Counted from the stretch's first letter, positions 43,267 through 53,193 are shown. The stretch: DNA of 64,000 nt from Bacteroidota bacterium (GCA_013297775.1 JAAFIL010000009.1:1-64000); one strand, 5' to 3'. Made by a program: numbers and translations. The notes: generated by a model not told the origin, from the letters alone.

Positions 43267-44427
43267 ATGCGTGTAGCCTTATTAACCGATGGCATTTGGC
43301 CTTATGTTTTAGGAGGAATGCAAAAACATTCGTACTACTTGTGTCGCTATTTAGCTCAACAAGGAGTTACCGTGGATTTGTTTCATTACAACGATAGCAC
43401 TTACGATATTACGGCCTTAGAATTTTTTACTCCCGAAGAGCGTAACAATATAAAGGCGCATGTTTTAGAATTTCCAAAAGGAAAAATTTTTCCTGGGCAT
43501 TACGTTTACAAGAATTACATTTACTCGCGTTTAATAGCGCAGGTCATGGCACCAACTCTGGCTCAGTACGATTTTATTTATGCCAAAGGATTTACACCAT
43601 GGTATTTATTAAATCAGAAACGAAAAGGTAAACTACACTGTGCGCCCATTGGGGTTAAGTTTCATGGGTACGAAATGTTTCAAACGAGCCCGAATTTAAA
43701 AACGAAGTTACAACACCTCTTGCTATTGAGGTGGCCCGTTAAACATATTTCGTTAATGGCCGATGTTGTGTTTTCGTATGGCGGAAAAATAACGGATATT
43801 ATACGAGGCTTAGGCGTGAAGCCCCAGCGTATTATCGAAATGCCATCGGGCGTAGAGCAAGAATGGATAACAACCACCATTAAACCAACCGAACAGCCCA
43901 TACAGTTTTTATTTTTAGGTCGCTACGAACGGCGCAAGGGTATTGAGGAGTTAAATGCAGCGTTGCAACACCTTTTGCAAATACAAGCACCCGAATTTCG
44001 TTTTCATTTTATTGGACCCATTCCCGACGATAAAAAACTAAATGCTAAAGTTTGTATCTATCACGGCGAAATACGCGATCGCAAAACCCTTTTAAATATA
44101 CTGCAACAAGCCGATGTGTTGGTTTGCCCCAGTTGGAGCGAAGGCATGCCCAATGTTATTTTAGAAGCGATGGCTAACGGATTAGCGGTTATAGCAACGG
44201 ATACAGGAGCTACTCGTTTGTTGGTTAATGAACAAACAGGGCATTTATTACCCAATGCTCATCCGCAAGAAATAGCAAAGCAACTTTTACAATTTTTAAA
44301 TACCTCGCCTCACCTCATCCATCAAAAAAAACAAAACGCACTCGCAAAAATAAAAGCACAATTTATGTGGGAAACACTCATCACACAACTCATCACAAAA
44401 ATAAAAGCACAATTCCATATAACTTAA
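43267..44427 (+). CDS. Glycosyltransferase family 4
   Basis: This 386-residue GT-B protein starts MRVALLTDGIWPYVLGGMQKH, a GT4 N-terminal pattern with a GG loop. The second domain contains FLGRYERRKGIEEL and PSWSEGMPNVILEAMANGLAVIAT with the catalytic E-x7-E. The last five codons (FHIT and stop) lie inside a copy of the 110-bp dispersed repeat, so the repeat has supplied the C-terminus. Linked to sppA by nine bases. Sugar specificity unknown. Confidence 0.92.
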   Translation: MRVALLTDGIWPYVLGGMQKHSYYLCRYLAQQGVTVDLFHYNDSTYDITALEFFTPEERNNIKAHVLEFPKGKIFPGHYVYKNYIYSRLIAQVMAPTLAQYDFIYAKGFTPWYLLNQKRKGKLHCAPIGVKFHGYEMFQTSPNLKTKLQHLLLLRWPVKHISLMADVVFSYGGKITDIIRGLGVKPQRIIEMPSGVEQEWITTTIKPTEQPIQFLFLGRYERRKGIEELNAALQHLLQIQAPEFRFHFIGPIPDDKKLNAKVCIYHGEIRDRKTLLNILQQADVLVCPSWSEGMPNVILEAMANGLAVIATDTGATRLLVNEQTGHLLPNAHPQEIAKQLLQFLNTSPHLIHQKKQNALAKIKAQFMWETLITQLITKIKAQFHIT

Positions 44428-44520
44428 CTCATAGCAGTTAATAAAGGCAATGATTTGTTCTGAAATTCTTTTCAAAATGTAATTTCCGTCTTTGCGAACT
44501 TTGCGCCTTTGCGTGCCATT
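44412..44520. repeat. 110-bp dispersed element, copy A (left of GH18 gene)
   Basis: The first 55 bases (44412-44466, starting ATTCCATATAACTTAACTC) are identical to 46464-46518. The rest, ending in CTTTGCGAACTTTGCG and GCGTGCCATT, is more than 90 percent identical by eye. The CTTTGCG core links it to the tandem arrays. Confidence 0.93.
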
Positions 44521-44629
44521 ACCAATGAAATTGAGTTACTCAAAATCCCTCTTTCTTAAAATCTCGGTTAAACGTTTGAGTCTAAAATGTTTGTTTATTT
44601 TTCTATCTTTAATGAACTAAACGTATCTT

Positions 44630-46423
44630 ATGAAAAGATTATACTTTTGTTTGTGTTTACTAAACATACTTTGTACCCTTGCGCAAACTAACACACAACG
44701 CTCTATACATGCCGAGCAAAGCGAGTTTTATCAAACCTATAAAGGCTTTACCGATGCACAATTTGATAGCCTGAATGGTTTCACAACACGTTCAACGTTA
44801 GAAAAAAATCAGAGTTTACCTTGTACGCTTACTAAGCGTGTATTAGGCTGGCATCCTTATTGGAACGGCACTACCTACACCAATTACCAATGGAATTTAT
44901 TAAGCGATTTAGTGTATTTCGATTATAGCGTATCGCCAACAACGGGTAACAACACCAATACCAGTTTTGCGTGGACCACCGCCAGCGTTGTAACCGTTGC
45001 TAAAAATAACAACACCAAAGTACATATTTGTGTTACTCTATTTGGAAGCCACAGCACCTTTTGGGCCAGCAGTAGTGCTCAAAATACACTCATCACTAAT
45101 TTAGTAAACTTATTAAATGCACGTGGTGGTAATGGCATTAACATTGATTTTGAGGGCATGGGCGGTAGCGATAGTGCGCCGTTTGTAAGTTTTATGACTA
45201 ACTTAAACAATGCCCTAAATACCGCAAATCCAAACTATCAACTAAGTGTGTGTTTATATGCTGTAGATTGGGGCGCGTGTTTTAATATTCCGGCATTAAA
45301 CGCCGTTGTTGATTTTTACACCATTATGGGTTACGATTATTATTACGGCGGAAGCACAACCGCAGGGCCAACAGCCCCTTTATATAATTTTGAAACCAGT
45401 TATAACTACACCTTGGGACGCAGCATTTCTTATTACACCAAACAAGGAGCTACACCCAACAAACTATTGATGGGTTTGCCGTATTACGGCCGTGAGTGGG
45501 AAGTAACCAACTCTAATGTACCCGCCAGCACCACCGGAAATTTTAATGCCAGCCGAACTTTGTGGACAGTAAGTACAAACACCACCAACTATAACGCTAC
45601 CACCAGATTTTGGGAAGGGAATTGTTACAGCCCATTTTATAAATACACATCGGGCATTAGCCAACGCCAATGTTGGATAGACGATGCATATAGTTTAGGA
45701 CGTAAGTATGATATGGTAAACCAACGTGGCTTGGGCGGCATTGGCATTTGGGCTTTAGGGTACGACGATGGGTTAAGCACATATTGGAATTTAATACGTG
45801 ATAAATTTTCAGATTGCGCACCTATTGTTTGCAACGATAGCCTTTTTGATATGGGCGGACCAACTCGAAATTACTACAACGACGAACGTTACCAATACAC
45901 GTTAAGCGCACCCACAGGAAGTGTGGTACAATTGCAATTTAAAAATTTTAATACAGAGCAAGGTTACGATAGTTTATGGCTTTATAATGGGAACTCAACC
46001 CTTGCGCCGCTTATAGGCGCTTATACAGGCATCACCTCTCCTGGAACGGTAACTAGCACAGGTAATGCTTTAACCTTACGTTTTAAGAGTGATGGCGCAA
46101 CGGTAACTTCGGGCTTTAAAGCCATTAAAAGTTGCTTGCCACTTAATACAACAAACCTAAATCAAACACAACTCAATGCGTTTGTTAGTGTATTTCCAAA
46201 TCCAATTCGAGCCAACGAAGAACTAAGTATTTATTCGACCTTGCCCATTCAAAAATTAAAGGTAATAGATGTAAGTGGCAAACAAATTTTTGAAACAAAA
46301 CTACAAACGCAACAAGCGGTTTACCATTGGCAAATCCCCGCTCTTAAAAGCGGCTTGTATTTTTTAATACTCGATACGGAGCATCTCAATCCCTTAAAAC
46401 CAATTAAATTGATTGTTGAGTAA
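44630..46423 (+). CDS. Secreted GH18 glycosidase with CUB-like domain and T9SS type A signal
   Basis: This 597-residue protein has a signal peptide (MKRLYFCLCLLNILCTLAQ). The GH18 barrel spans about residues 65-395; the catalytic motif reads NGINIDFEG with acid Glu175, the spore-lytic/YaaH-like version of DxxDxDxE. A CUB-like domain (about 400-505, GGPTRNYYNDERYQYTL, YDSLWLYNG) and a type A T9SS C-terminal domain (VFPNPIRANEELSIYS... ending LKPIKLIVE) follow. It would be exported to the surface and cleave chitin-like or peptidoglycan N-acetylglucosamine polymers. Direct repeats of ~110 bp flank the gene. Confidence 0.92.
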   Translation: MKRLYFCLCLLNILCTLAQTNTQRSIHAEQSEFYQTYKGFTDAQFDSLNGFTTRSTLEKNQSLPCTLTKRVLGWHPYWNGTTYTNYQWNLLSDLVYFDYSVSPTTGNNTNTSFAWTTASVVTVAKNNNTKVHICVTLFGSHSTFWASSSAQNTLITNLVNLLNARGGNGINIDFEGMGGSDSAPFVSFMTNLNNALNTANPNYQLSVCLYAVDWGACFNIPALNAVVDFYTIMGYDYYYGGSTTAGPTAPLYNFETSYNYTLGRSISYYTKQGATPNKLLMGLPYYGREWEVTNSNVPASTTGNFNASRTLWTVSTNTTNYNATTRFWEGNCYSPFYKYTSGISQRQCWIDDAYSLGRKYDMVNQRGLGGIGIWALGYDDGLSTYWNLIRDKFSDCAPIVCNDSLFDMGGPTRNYYNDERYQYTLSAPTGSVVQLQFKNFNTEQGYDSLWLYNGNSTLAPLIGAYTGITSPGTVTSTGNALTLRFKSDGATVTSGFKAIKSCLPLNTTNLNQTQLNAFVSVFPNPIRANEELSIYSTLPIQKLKVIDVSGKQIFETKLQTQQAVYHWQIPALKSGLYFLILDTEHLNPLKPIKLIVE

Positions 46424-46463
46424 TAGCAAGCGATTTGGCGGTAACACGTATAGGTTATAAACT

Positions 46464-46573
46464 ATTCCATATAACTTAACTCATAGCAGTTAATAAAGGC
46501 AATGATTTGTTCTGAAATCCTTTTTCAAAATTTAATTTCCGCCTTTGCGAACTTTGCGTCTTTGCGTGCTATT
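46464..46573. repeat. 110-bp dispersed element, copy B (right of GH18 gene)
   Basis: Same orientation as copy A, beginning 40 bases after the GH18 stop codon. Both copies are followed by TTAAAATCTCGGTT-containing tails (about 44555 and 46592), extending the similarity to about 150 bases. Confidence 0.93.
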
Positions 46574-46628
46574 TTTAGTTCAACCGATTTTTTAAAATCT
46601 CGGTTTAACTAAAAAGTAACGCAAGCGA

Positions 46629-47081
46629 TTACTTATTTAATTTTCCTAAACGCCCAGTTACTTTTACTGTCGTTATTTTATAAATAAAGCCTAAACCAAT
46701 GGGACGTTTAACGGTTGTCTCAAATTGCGGATATAAAACCACATCGTAGCCTGGGTTTTTTTTCATCATATCGTATAACGCATAACCCGAAGTTTGGTCA
46801 ACAACAAAGCCACCAATTACTGGAATAGAAGCAATGTTAATGGGAATGAACGTAGCCAAGTTATCGCTTTTATTAGTGCCACTTTCTTTTAAAAACAAAC
46901 GTTTAAAATCAATCCCTAAAATTTTGGTAGCCGTTGCCTCGCCTGTTACCTGATCCGATAAAGTAAAATCTTTTTTCTCAAAATTTAAACGCATGTTAGG
47001 CTCGCGCATGCTCTTGTTAATATTTGTACAACTGGTAATGAATACTAACAATACTATTGAAAACGAAATTATTTTTTTCAT
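46629..47081 (-). CDS. Putative lipoprotein of unknown function
   Basis: This 150-residue protein has a lipoprotein signal peptide ending in FITSCTN (Cys about 18). The mature part includes DFTLSDQVTGEATATKILGIDF and a glycine-rich PVIGGFVVDQTSGYALYDMM segment, then PGYDVVLYPQFETTV. The pattern is common in Bacteroidota lipoproteins of unknown function. It is convergent with the GH18 gene across the repeat and divergent from nothing nearby; about 117 bases separate it from aroE. Confidence 0.75.
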   Translation of the reverse strand: MKKIISFSIVLLVFITSCTNINKSMREPNMRLNFEKKDFTLSDQVTGEATATKILGIDFKRLFLKESGTNKSDNLATFIPINIASIPVIGGFVVDQTSGYALYDMMKKNPGYDVVLYPQFETTVKRPIGLGFIYKITTVKVTGRLGKLNK

Positions 47082-47197
47082 ATTTAACTAATTCTACTTT
47101 ACGCTATCTATATGTTTATTGCCATTAGACCGAGATAGACATTAACAATCTAATACTAACGACAAATATAGATTTTTAAAGAATAAAAAATAAAAAA

Positions 47198-47965
47198 TCA
47201 GATTTTATTTGGTGCAGAGGTCCAAATGTCCCAATTTTTTTCGGCTTGCAAATGCAGCATACTAAGTCCATTTAGGGTTAATGCCCCTCGGGCTTTCGCT
47301 TGTTTTAAGAAAAGTGTTTCAGCGGGGTTATAAATTAAATCGTAACACAAGTGCGATGCGTTTAAAAACGTATAAGGAATATTTGGGGCGTTTTCGGTGT
47401 TAGGAAACATCCCCAAAGGCGTCGTGTTAACAATTAGTTTAAAAGCATCAAAAATAGTTGAGTTTAATTGCGAGTAGTGCATTACTTTTTCAGAAGTGGG
47501 TAAAGTAGAACTGACCGTATAAACCTCTACACCCACCGAAGTTAAAGCGTGCTTTACGGCTTGCGCGCTGCCGCCACTTCCTAAAATTAAAGCCCGCTCA
47601 TGAACGGGTTCTAAAAACGGTTTTATGCTTTGTTTAAAGCCATAATAATCGGTATTAAATCCTATCCACTTTTGATGTTCTATTAAGACACAATTAACGG
47701 CACCAATTTGTTGGGCTTCTTCACTTATAACATCGCAATAGGCTATAATATCTTTTTTATAAGGAATGGTAACGTTAAATCCTCGCAAGTGTGGGTATGC
47801 TTGCAGGGTTTGCCTGATGTTGTGGAGGTGTTCTAATTCAAATAATTGATAGGCAAAATTATTGAACTGCAAATGTTGAAATTTTTGCTCGAAATAAGAC
47901 TTAGAAAACGAATGCCCAAGTGGGTACCCAAGTAATCCGAACGTAAGCGGCGCATCGTTCCACAT
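47198..47965 (-). CDS. aroE: Shikimate dehydrogenase
   Basis: The 255-residue protein has the substrate-binding start FGLLGYPLGHSFSKSYF, the catalytic Lys in GFNVTIPYKKDI, the nucleotide-binding LILGSGGSAQAVKHAL and the C-terminal GLSMLHLQAEKNW. It reduces 3-dehydroshikimate with NADPH in aromatic amino-acid synthesis. It starts one base after the kdsB stop, so the two are co-transcribed. Confidence 0.96.
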   Translation of the reverse strand: MWNDAPLTFGLLGYPLGHSFSKSYFEQKFQHLQFNNFAYQLFELEHLHNIRQTLQAYPHLRGFNVTIPYKKDIIAYCDVISEEAQQIGAVNCVLIEHQKWIGFNTDYYGFKQSIKPFLEPVHERALILGSGGSAQAVKHALTSVGVEVYTVSSTLPTSEKVMHYSQLNSTIFDAFKLIVNTTPLGMFPNTENAPNIPYTFLNASHLCYDLIYNPAETLFLKQAKARGALTLNGLSMLHLQAEKNWDIWTSAPNKI

Positions 47966-47966
47966 A

Positions 47967-48710
47967 TTATTGGAAACCCATTAAGGTTAATACTTTGGCA
48001 ATATCTTCGGGTGTATCAATGCAATGGCTATCGTAAGTCGTGCTTACACATTTTATTTTATACCCAGCTTCTAGCCAACGCAATTGCTCTAAGCTTTCGG
48101 CTAGTTCGAGTGGCGATGGTTTTAATAAAGTAAGGGCTTTTAAAATATCGGCTCGGTAAGCATACATGCCCACGTGTCTGAAATAGTTGTGGTGTAAATG
48201 CCACTCGCTTTCGGCTTGGCCTTTAATAGCAGGGATAACTTGGCGACTAAAGTAAATGGCTTCGTGACGGGCGTTGAGGCAAATTTTTACCTCACCCTTA
48301 TCGAAAAGAACGGCAGGGTCGTGGCAGGCAATCATTTGTGTAATAAGTTCGGCTTTACCATCGCAAGCTGTTGCTAATTCATTAATTTGTTCAGGATTTA
48401 AAAACGGCTCGTCGCCTTGAATATTAACCAAGTAATCGGCGTTGATGCCCGATAGTTGCAGGGCTTCGTAACAACGATCGGTGCCGCTTGGGTGATTGGC
48501 GTTAGTCATAACAACTGGTGCACCTAAACTTTGGGCGTGTGCTTGGATGCGCTCATCGTCGGTGGCAATAAGCACTTCACTTAATAAACTACTTTTACAC
48601 GTTTGCTCATATACCCTTTGTAACATGGTTTTACCATTAACAAGGCAGAGAGGTTTTCCAGGAAAACGCGATGAGGCATACCGTGCTGGAATTACACCAA
48701 GAATTGTCAT
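47967..48710 (-). CDS. kdsB: CMP-KDO synthetase (3-deoxy-manno-octulosonate cytidylyltransferase)
   Basis: This 247-residue protein begins GVIPARYASSRFPGKPL, the CTP-binding signature. NIQGDEPFLNPEQI and LEQLRWLEAGYKI, with the C-terminal IDTPEDIAKV, complete the family pattern. It activates KDO for lipid A core synthesis, indicating an outer membrane with KDO. It is the first gene of a kdsB-aroE pair. Confidence 0.97.
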   Translation of the reverse strand: MTILGVIPARYASSRFPGKPLCLVNGKTMLQRVYEQTCKSSLLSEVLIATDDERIQAHAQSLGAPVVMTNANHPSGTDRCYEALQLSGINADYLVNIQGDEPFLNPEQINELATACDGKAELITQMIACHDPAVLFDKGEVKICLNARHEAIYFSRQVIPAIKGQAESEWHLHHNYFRHVGMYAYRADILKALTLLKPSPLELAESLEQLRWLEAGYKIKCVSTTYDSHCIDTPEDIAKVLTLMGFQ

Positions 48711-48770
48711 AATTAAATTTAAAATCCAAATGTAGAAAAACTTATTCGTACTTTTACCGTTGTATTTTTT

Positions 48771-49619
48771 GTGAAACGCATTCTGTTTTTTTTAGGTTTA
48801 TTGGCTTTGCTTGTGTTGGTATCTTGGCGAAGTAAATCTACCGATATAAAACCCTCCCGATTATTAGCTCAAATGTTTGATTCCATTAAAGGAATAAAAA
48901 CTTTACGCACTACAATTAACGCTACCGAGCGCATTGATAAAACTTTTTTATCGGCCAAGTCAGAAATTAAATTGCAAACCGCACCGCGTCGGCTCTACTT
49001 TATTAACCGCCAAAAAAAATTAGAAATTTTATACAATCAAAACGAAGCCTCTACCAAAGCTTTAGTGAAGCCACATATTTTTCCATACATGACAGTAAGC
49101 CTCGACCCTACGGGGAATTTGATGCGAAAAAATCAGCACTACACCATTCACGAATTAGGCTACGAGTTTATTGGAAAAAGTATGGCTCTCACCTTATCGA
49201 AAGATAAAGAGGGTTTGGCTAATATGAAGTACTTGGGTATGCACCCTAAAAATGGATATAACTGTTACTTGTTACAATACGAAAATAAAAATTACGATTA
49301 TACCGAATACATTGTACATGCCCGCGAAACGGCTAGTTCAATTGCCGTTAAACTTTGTGTTAACGATTATTTATTGCGCGACATTAACGACTTGTTAAAC
49401 GATTTTGGATATTTAAAAAAAGGAAGCAAACTCAAAGTACCCAATCTATATTGTAAAAAAGCCATCATCTACATTGACCAACATTTAATGATTCCTGTAT
49501 CGTTGAGTTTATACGACGATAAAGGCTTGTTCGAAAATTACGATTACACCAACGTCGAAATTAATAAACCAATTAAGCCCGAAGAGTTTACGAGGCACTA
49601 TCAAGGATACAGGTTTTAA
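48771..49619 (+). CDS. DUF1571-type exported protein
   Basis: This 282-residue protein starts with GTG at 48771 and has an N-terminal signal or anchor helix (ILFFLGLLALLVLVS). It has the DUF1571 pattern: a MFDSIKGIKTLRTTINATERI start, RRLYFINRQKKLEILYN, and a PVSLSLYDDKGLFENYDYTNV C-terminus. An internal LysM-like segment (IAVKLCVNDYLLRDINDLLN, then LKKGSKLKVPNLY) is visible. DUF1571 proteins resemble LolA/outer-membrane lipoprotein-sorting folds but have no proven role. The gene is divergent from kdsB, 60 bases apart. Confidence 0.82.
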   Translation: MKRILFFLGLLALLVLVSWRSKSTDIKPSRLLAQMFDSIKGIKTLRTTINATERIDKTFLSAKSEIKLQTAPRRLYFINRQKKLEILYNQNEASTKALVKPHIFPYMTVSLDPTGNLMRKNQHYTIHELGYEFIGKSMALTLSKDKEGLANMKYLGMHPKNGYNCYLLQYENKNYDYTEYIVHARETASSIAVKLCVNDYLLRDINDLLNDFGYLKKGSKLKVPNLYCKKAIIYIDQHLMIPVSLSLYDDKGLFENYDYTNVEINKPIKPEEFTRHYQGYRF

Positions 49620-49710
49620 GTGTCCCTCCGCAACCTGTTAACTTCTGGTTAAGTAATTGTTTACAAACTTTAATTTTAATCCCCATCAAAAACCCCTACT
49701 TTTAGCGTTT

Positions 49711-50253
49711 ATGAAACAAATTGTAGTTCTGTTTATCAGTATGCTTAGTAGTGTGGCCATGTTAGGGCAAATCACCTTTGTAAAAGGCTATATTGTAAAC
49801 GATAAAGGCGACACCATACAAGGTGAGGTAAAAATGAATCCGAAAAGAGAAAAGGATAATTTTTTACGTGTAGCGTTTAAAGCCCCCGATGGCACACAAA
49901 AAAACTACAAAGCCAATAAATTAAAAGGCTATGGTTTTGGCAACAAGCATTTTGTGGCGGGCGAGCACGATGGCGAACTTAAATTTTATCAACGCTTAAC
50001 CAATGGCGAAATTTTACTGTTTAAAATTATGTTTGAAGCTATTGTGATGAACGAGTCCACCTTTGAACCCGAGTATTTTATCAAACAAAAAAATCAAACG
50101 AAATACACCGAAGTAAAAGAAACTAAATTTCGAAAGCAGTTGCAAGAATTTATGAAAGATAATCCCAGCTTTGCTGCCGACTACGAAGATGCCAAAACGT
50201 TTAACGTGGATAAGGCCATCGAAATTATTACCAATTATAATGCTACTAAATAA
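49711..50253 (+). CDS. Exported protein of unknown function
   Basis: This encodes 180 residues from the ATG at 49711, which starts a clear signal peptide (MKQIVVLFISMLSSVAMLGQ); an ATG at 49657 is further upstream and unlikely. The mature protein has a KGYIVNDKGDTIQGEVKMNP start and a charged helical C-terminus. Similar secreted proteins are frequent in Bacteroidota, with no function known. TACTTTTA lies just before the start. It is followed by polA at 32 bases. Confidence 0.75.
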   Translation: MKQIVVLFISMLSSVAMLGQITFVKGYIVNDKGDTIQGEVKMNPKREKDNFLRVAFKAPDGTQKNYKANKLKGYGFGNKHFVAGEHDGELKFYQRLTNGEILLFKIMFEAIVMNESTFEPEYFIKQKNQTKYTEVKETKFRKQLQEFMKDNPSFAADYEDAKTFNVDKAIEIITNYNATK

Positions 50254-50285
50254 ATTATACCGATCACTATAAACTCTCTCCGCTC

Positions 50286-53123
50286 ATGTTAACAAAAGTT
50301 ACCGATAAAAAATTATTTCTGTTAGATGCCTTTGCCCTCATTTATAGAGCCTACTTTGCATTTAGTAACAGTCCTCGCATCAACTCGAAAGGCTTTAACA
50401 CTTCGGCTGTTTTTGGATTTACCAATACCTTGCTCGAAATTTTAAATAAAGAGCAACCCTCGCATTTGGCAGTAGTATTCGATACCGAAGCACCTACACA
50501 ACGCCACGAAGAGTTCGCCGCCTATAAAGCCAACCGCCAAGAAATGCCTGAAGATTTACGAACGGCGATTCCATTTGTGATAGATTTAATTAAAGGGTTT
50601 AATATTGAAGTAATTGGTTTACCTGGTTACGAAGCCGATGATGTGATTGGAACGTTAGCGCGCCAAGCAGAAAAAATGGGCTTCACCACTTATATGATGA
50701 CACCCGATAAAGATTATGGGCAATTGGTGGACAGCAATACGTTTATTTACAAACCAGCTCGCATGGGCAATGGTGCCGAAATTTTAGGAGTTGAAGAAAT
50801 TTGTAAGAAATGGGAAATTCAAAACGTTAGTCAGCTAATAGATGTTTTAGGGTTGATGGGCGATAAAGTAGATAACATTCCAGGTATTCCGGGGGTTGGT
50901 GAAAAAACGGCCATTCAATTAATTAAAGACCATGGCTCTATTGAACAATTATTAGAAAATACGCATCTTTTAAAAGGAAAGTTAAAAGAAAAAGTGGAAG
51001 GCAATAAAGACATGGCCATTCAATCGAAACGTTTAGCCACTATTATTTTAGATTGTCCGTGCGAGTTAGATGAAGCTGCCTTGGCTTTAAAACCCGTTAA
51101 CCGCGAGGCTTTAAAAGCTTTGTTTACCGAACTTGAGTTTAGGCGTATTGCGCAACAAGTATTAGGCGAAGATATTGGTGGTACCGAAAAATTACCCACT
51201 GAAACGTATAAACCTAAGGCTGGGGCTAACCAACCCGATTTGTTTAGCACCGCCGAATTTTTTAACGAAGCAACGAACAACGCCTCCACCGAATTAGCAG
51301 CACCCGTTTATAAAACCATTACTGATATTGAACATGTGTATCATGTTGTTGAAAGCGAAATGGAGCTAAATGCTTTGGTAGAAGTATTAAACGCTGCTCC
51401 CGAGTTTTGTTTCGACTCCGAAACCACAGGCTTAAATGCTTTAGAGGCTGAGTTGGTGGGGCTTTCGTTTTCGGTAAAACCCACCGAGGCGTATTACGTG
51501 CCTTTCCCAACCGATCGCGCGCAAGCACAAACGCTATTAAACAGATTCGTTCCTATTTTTAATGCGCCCGAAAAAATACTAATTGGTCAAAATATTAAAT
51601 ACGATTTGCAGGTATTAAAAAATTATAATTGCGCCATTTCCAATAAACTATGGGATACCATGGTGGCGCATTTTTTAATTAACCCCGATATGCGCCATAA
51701 CATGAATGTATTGGCCGAAACGTATCTTGGCTACTCGCCCGTGAGCATTGAAACCTTGATTGGTAAAAAAGGAAAAGATCAATTGAGTATGCGCGATGTG
51801 CCATTAGAACAAATTAAAGAGTATGCGGCCGAAGATGCCGACATCACGCTTCAATTAAAACAAACGTTTGCGCCTCAGTTAAAAGAAACCCAAACGCAAC
51901 AATTATTTGAAACCGTAGAAGTGCCATTAATAGAAGTGTTAGCGGCCATGGAACGCGAAGGAATTAATTTAGATGTACCCGCTTTACGCGAATTTTCGGC
52001 GCAATTACAAACCGATATTAGTAGTGTCGAAAACGAAATTCAAACCTTGGCAGGAACTCAATTCAATGTATCGTCGCCCAAGCAAGTAGGCGAAATTTTG
52101 TTTGATTACCTCAAAATTATTGATAAGCCTAAAAAAACAAAAACGGGTCAGTATGCAACAGGTGAAGATGTGTTGGCGAAATTAGAAAATGCCCACCCTA
52201 TTGTTTCTAAAATTTTGGATTACCGCGAGTTGGTGAAATTAAAAAACACCTATGTAGATACTTTACCTGAATTGGTGAATAAACAAACGGGGCGTATTCA
52301 TACATCGTTTAATCAAGTGGTAGCCGTTACGGGGCGTTTAAGTAGCGATAATCCCAATTTGCAAAACATTCCCATTCGCACCGAACGCGGACGGCAAATT
52401 CGGAAAGCATTTATTCCACGCGACGAAAACCACGTTTTATTAAGTGCCGATTATTCGCAAATTGAATTACGCATTGTTGCAAGCATTAGTGGCGATACGG
52501 CCATGTGTGAGGCATTTAATGCGCATAAAGACATACACACCGCCACAGCAGCTAAAGTGTATGGAGTGCCCGAAAGCGAGGTTAGCAAAGAGATGCGCTA
52601 CAAAAGTAAAAGCGTTAACTTTGGTATTATATACGGGCAAGGAGCGTTTGGTTTAGCCGAAAACCTTAACATTCCGAGGGCAGAGGCCAAACAATTAATT
52701 GATAATTATTTTAAAGAATACGCTGCCATAAAAGGATACATGGATGATAAAATTCGGTTTGCACGCGATAATGGGTATGTAGAAACGTTGTTAGGGCGCA
52801 AGCGTTGGTTGCGCGATATTAATTCGCAAAACCAAACCGTGCGAGGATATGCCGAGCGCAATGCCATTAACGCGCCCATACAAGGAAGTGCCGCCGATAT
52901 GATTAAAGTAGCCATGATTAACATACACCATGCACTCAAAACTAGCGGACTTAAAACGAAAATGTTATTGCAAGTACACGATGAATTGGTTTTTGATGTA
53001 CCCAAAACAGAGTTAGAACAAGTGAAACCTTTGATAGAAGAACACATGCGCCAAGCCTTGCCGTTAAAAGTACCCGTAGAAGTGGGCATTGGTAGCGGTC
53101 TTAATTGGTTAGAAGCGCATTAA
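50286..53123 (+). CDS. polA: DNA polymerase I
   Basis: This 945-residue protein has three domains. The 5'-nuclease is at about 1-300 (FLLDAFALIYRAYFAF, GYEADDVIGTLA, DKVDNIPGIPGVGEKTA). The 3'-5' exonuclease retains its acidic residues (FDSETTGL, Asp377). The polymerase domain has motif A SADYSQIELR (about 720), motif B KSKSVNFGIIYGQG (about 773) and motif C VHDELVFD (about 898). Proofreading residues are therefore present, unlike in Taq-type enzymes. It acts in Okazaki-fragment processing and repair. Confidence 0.98.
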   Translation: MLTKVTDKKLFLLDAFALIYRAYFAFSNSPRINSKGFNTSAVFGFTNTLLEILNKEQPSHLAVVFDTEAPTQRHEEFAAYKANRQEMPEDLRTAIPFVIDLIKGFNIEVIGLPGYEADDVIGTLARQAEKMGFTTYMMTPDKDYGQLVDSNTFIYKPARMGNGAEILGVEEICKKWEIQNVSQLIDVLGLMGDKVDNIPGIPGVGEKTAIQLIKDHGSIEQLLENTHLLKGKLKEKVEGNKDMAIQSKRLATIILDCPCELDEAALALKPVNREALKALFTELEFRRIAQQVLGEDIGGTEKLPTETYKPKAGANQPDLFSTAEFFNEATNNASTELAAPVYKTITDIEHVYHVVESEMELNALVEVLNAAPEFCFDSETTGLNALEAELVGLSFSVKPTEAYYVPFPTDRAQAQTLLNRFVPIFNAPEKILIGQNIKYDLQVLKNYNCAISNKLWDTMVAHFLINPDMRHNMNVLAETYLGYSPVSIETLIGKKGKDQLSMRDVPLEQIKEYAAEDADITLQLKQTFAPQLKETQTQQLFETVEVPLIEVLAAMEREGINLDVPALREFSAQLQTDISSVENEIQTLAGTQFNVSSPKQVGEILFDYLKIIDKPKKTKTGQYATGEDVLAKLENAHPIVSKILDYRELVKLKNTYVDTLPELVNKQTGRIHTSFNQVVAVTGRLSSDNPNLQNIPIRTERGRQIRKAFIPRDENHVLLSADYSQIELRIVASISGDTAMCEAFNAHKDIHTATAAKVYGVPESEVSKEMRYKSKSVNFGIIYGQGAFGLAENLNIPRAEAKQLIDNYFKEYAAIKGYMDDKIRFARDNGYVETLLGRKRWLRDINSQNQTVRGYAERNAINAPIQGSAADMIKVAMINIHHALKTSGLKTKMLLQVHDELVFDVPKTELEQVKPLIEEHMRQALPLKVPVEVGIGSGLNWLEAH

Positions 53124-53193
53124 AAAAAGGAAGCACCTTAGCCTTCCGACCAAAGATGCGTTGGTAAAATCGTAAACCCTATTTATAAAATGT

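Noticed and set aside
53129-53150. Possible terminator GGAAG...CTTCC after polA
   Set aside because: The stem is only about five pairs and no T-run follows, so support is too weak.
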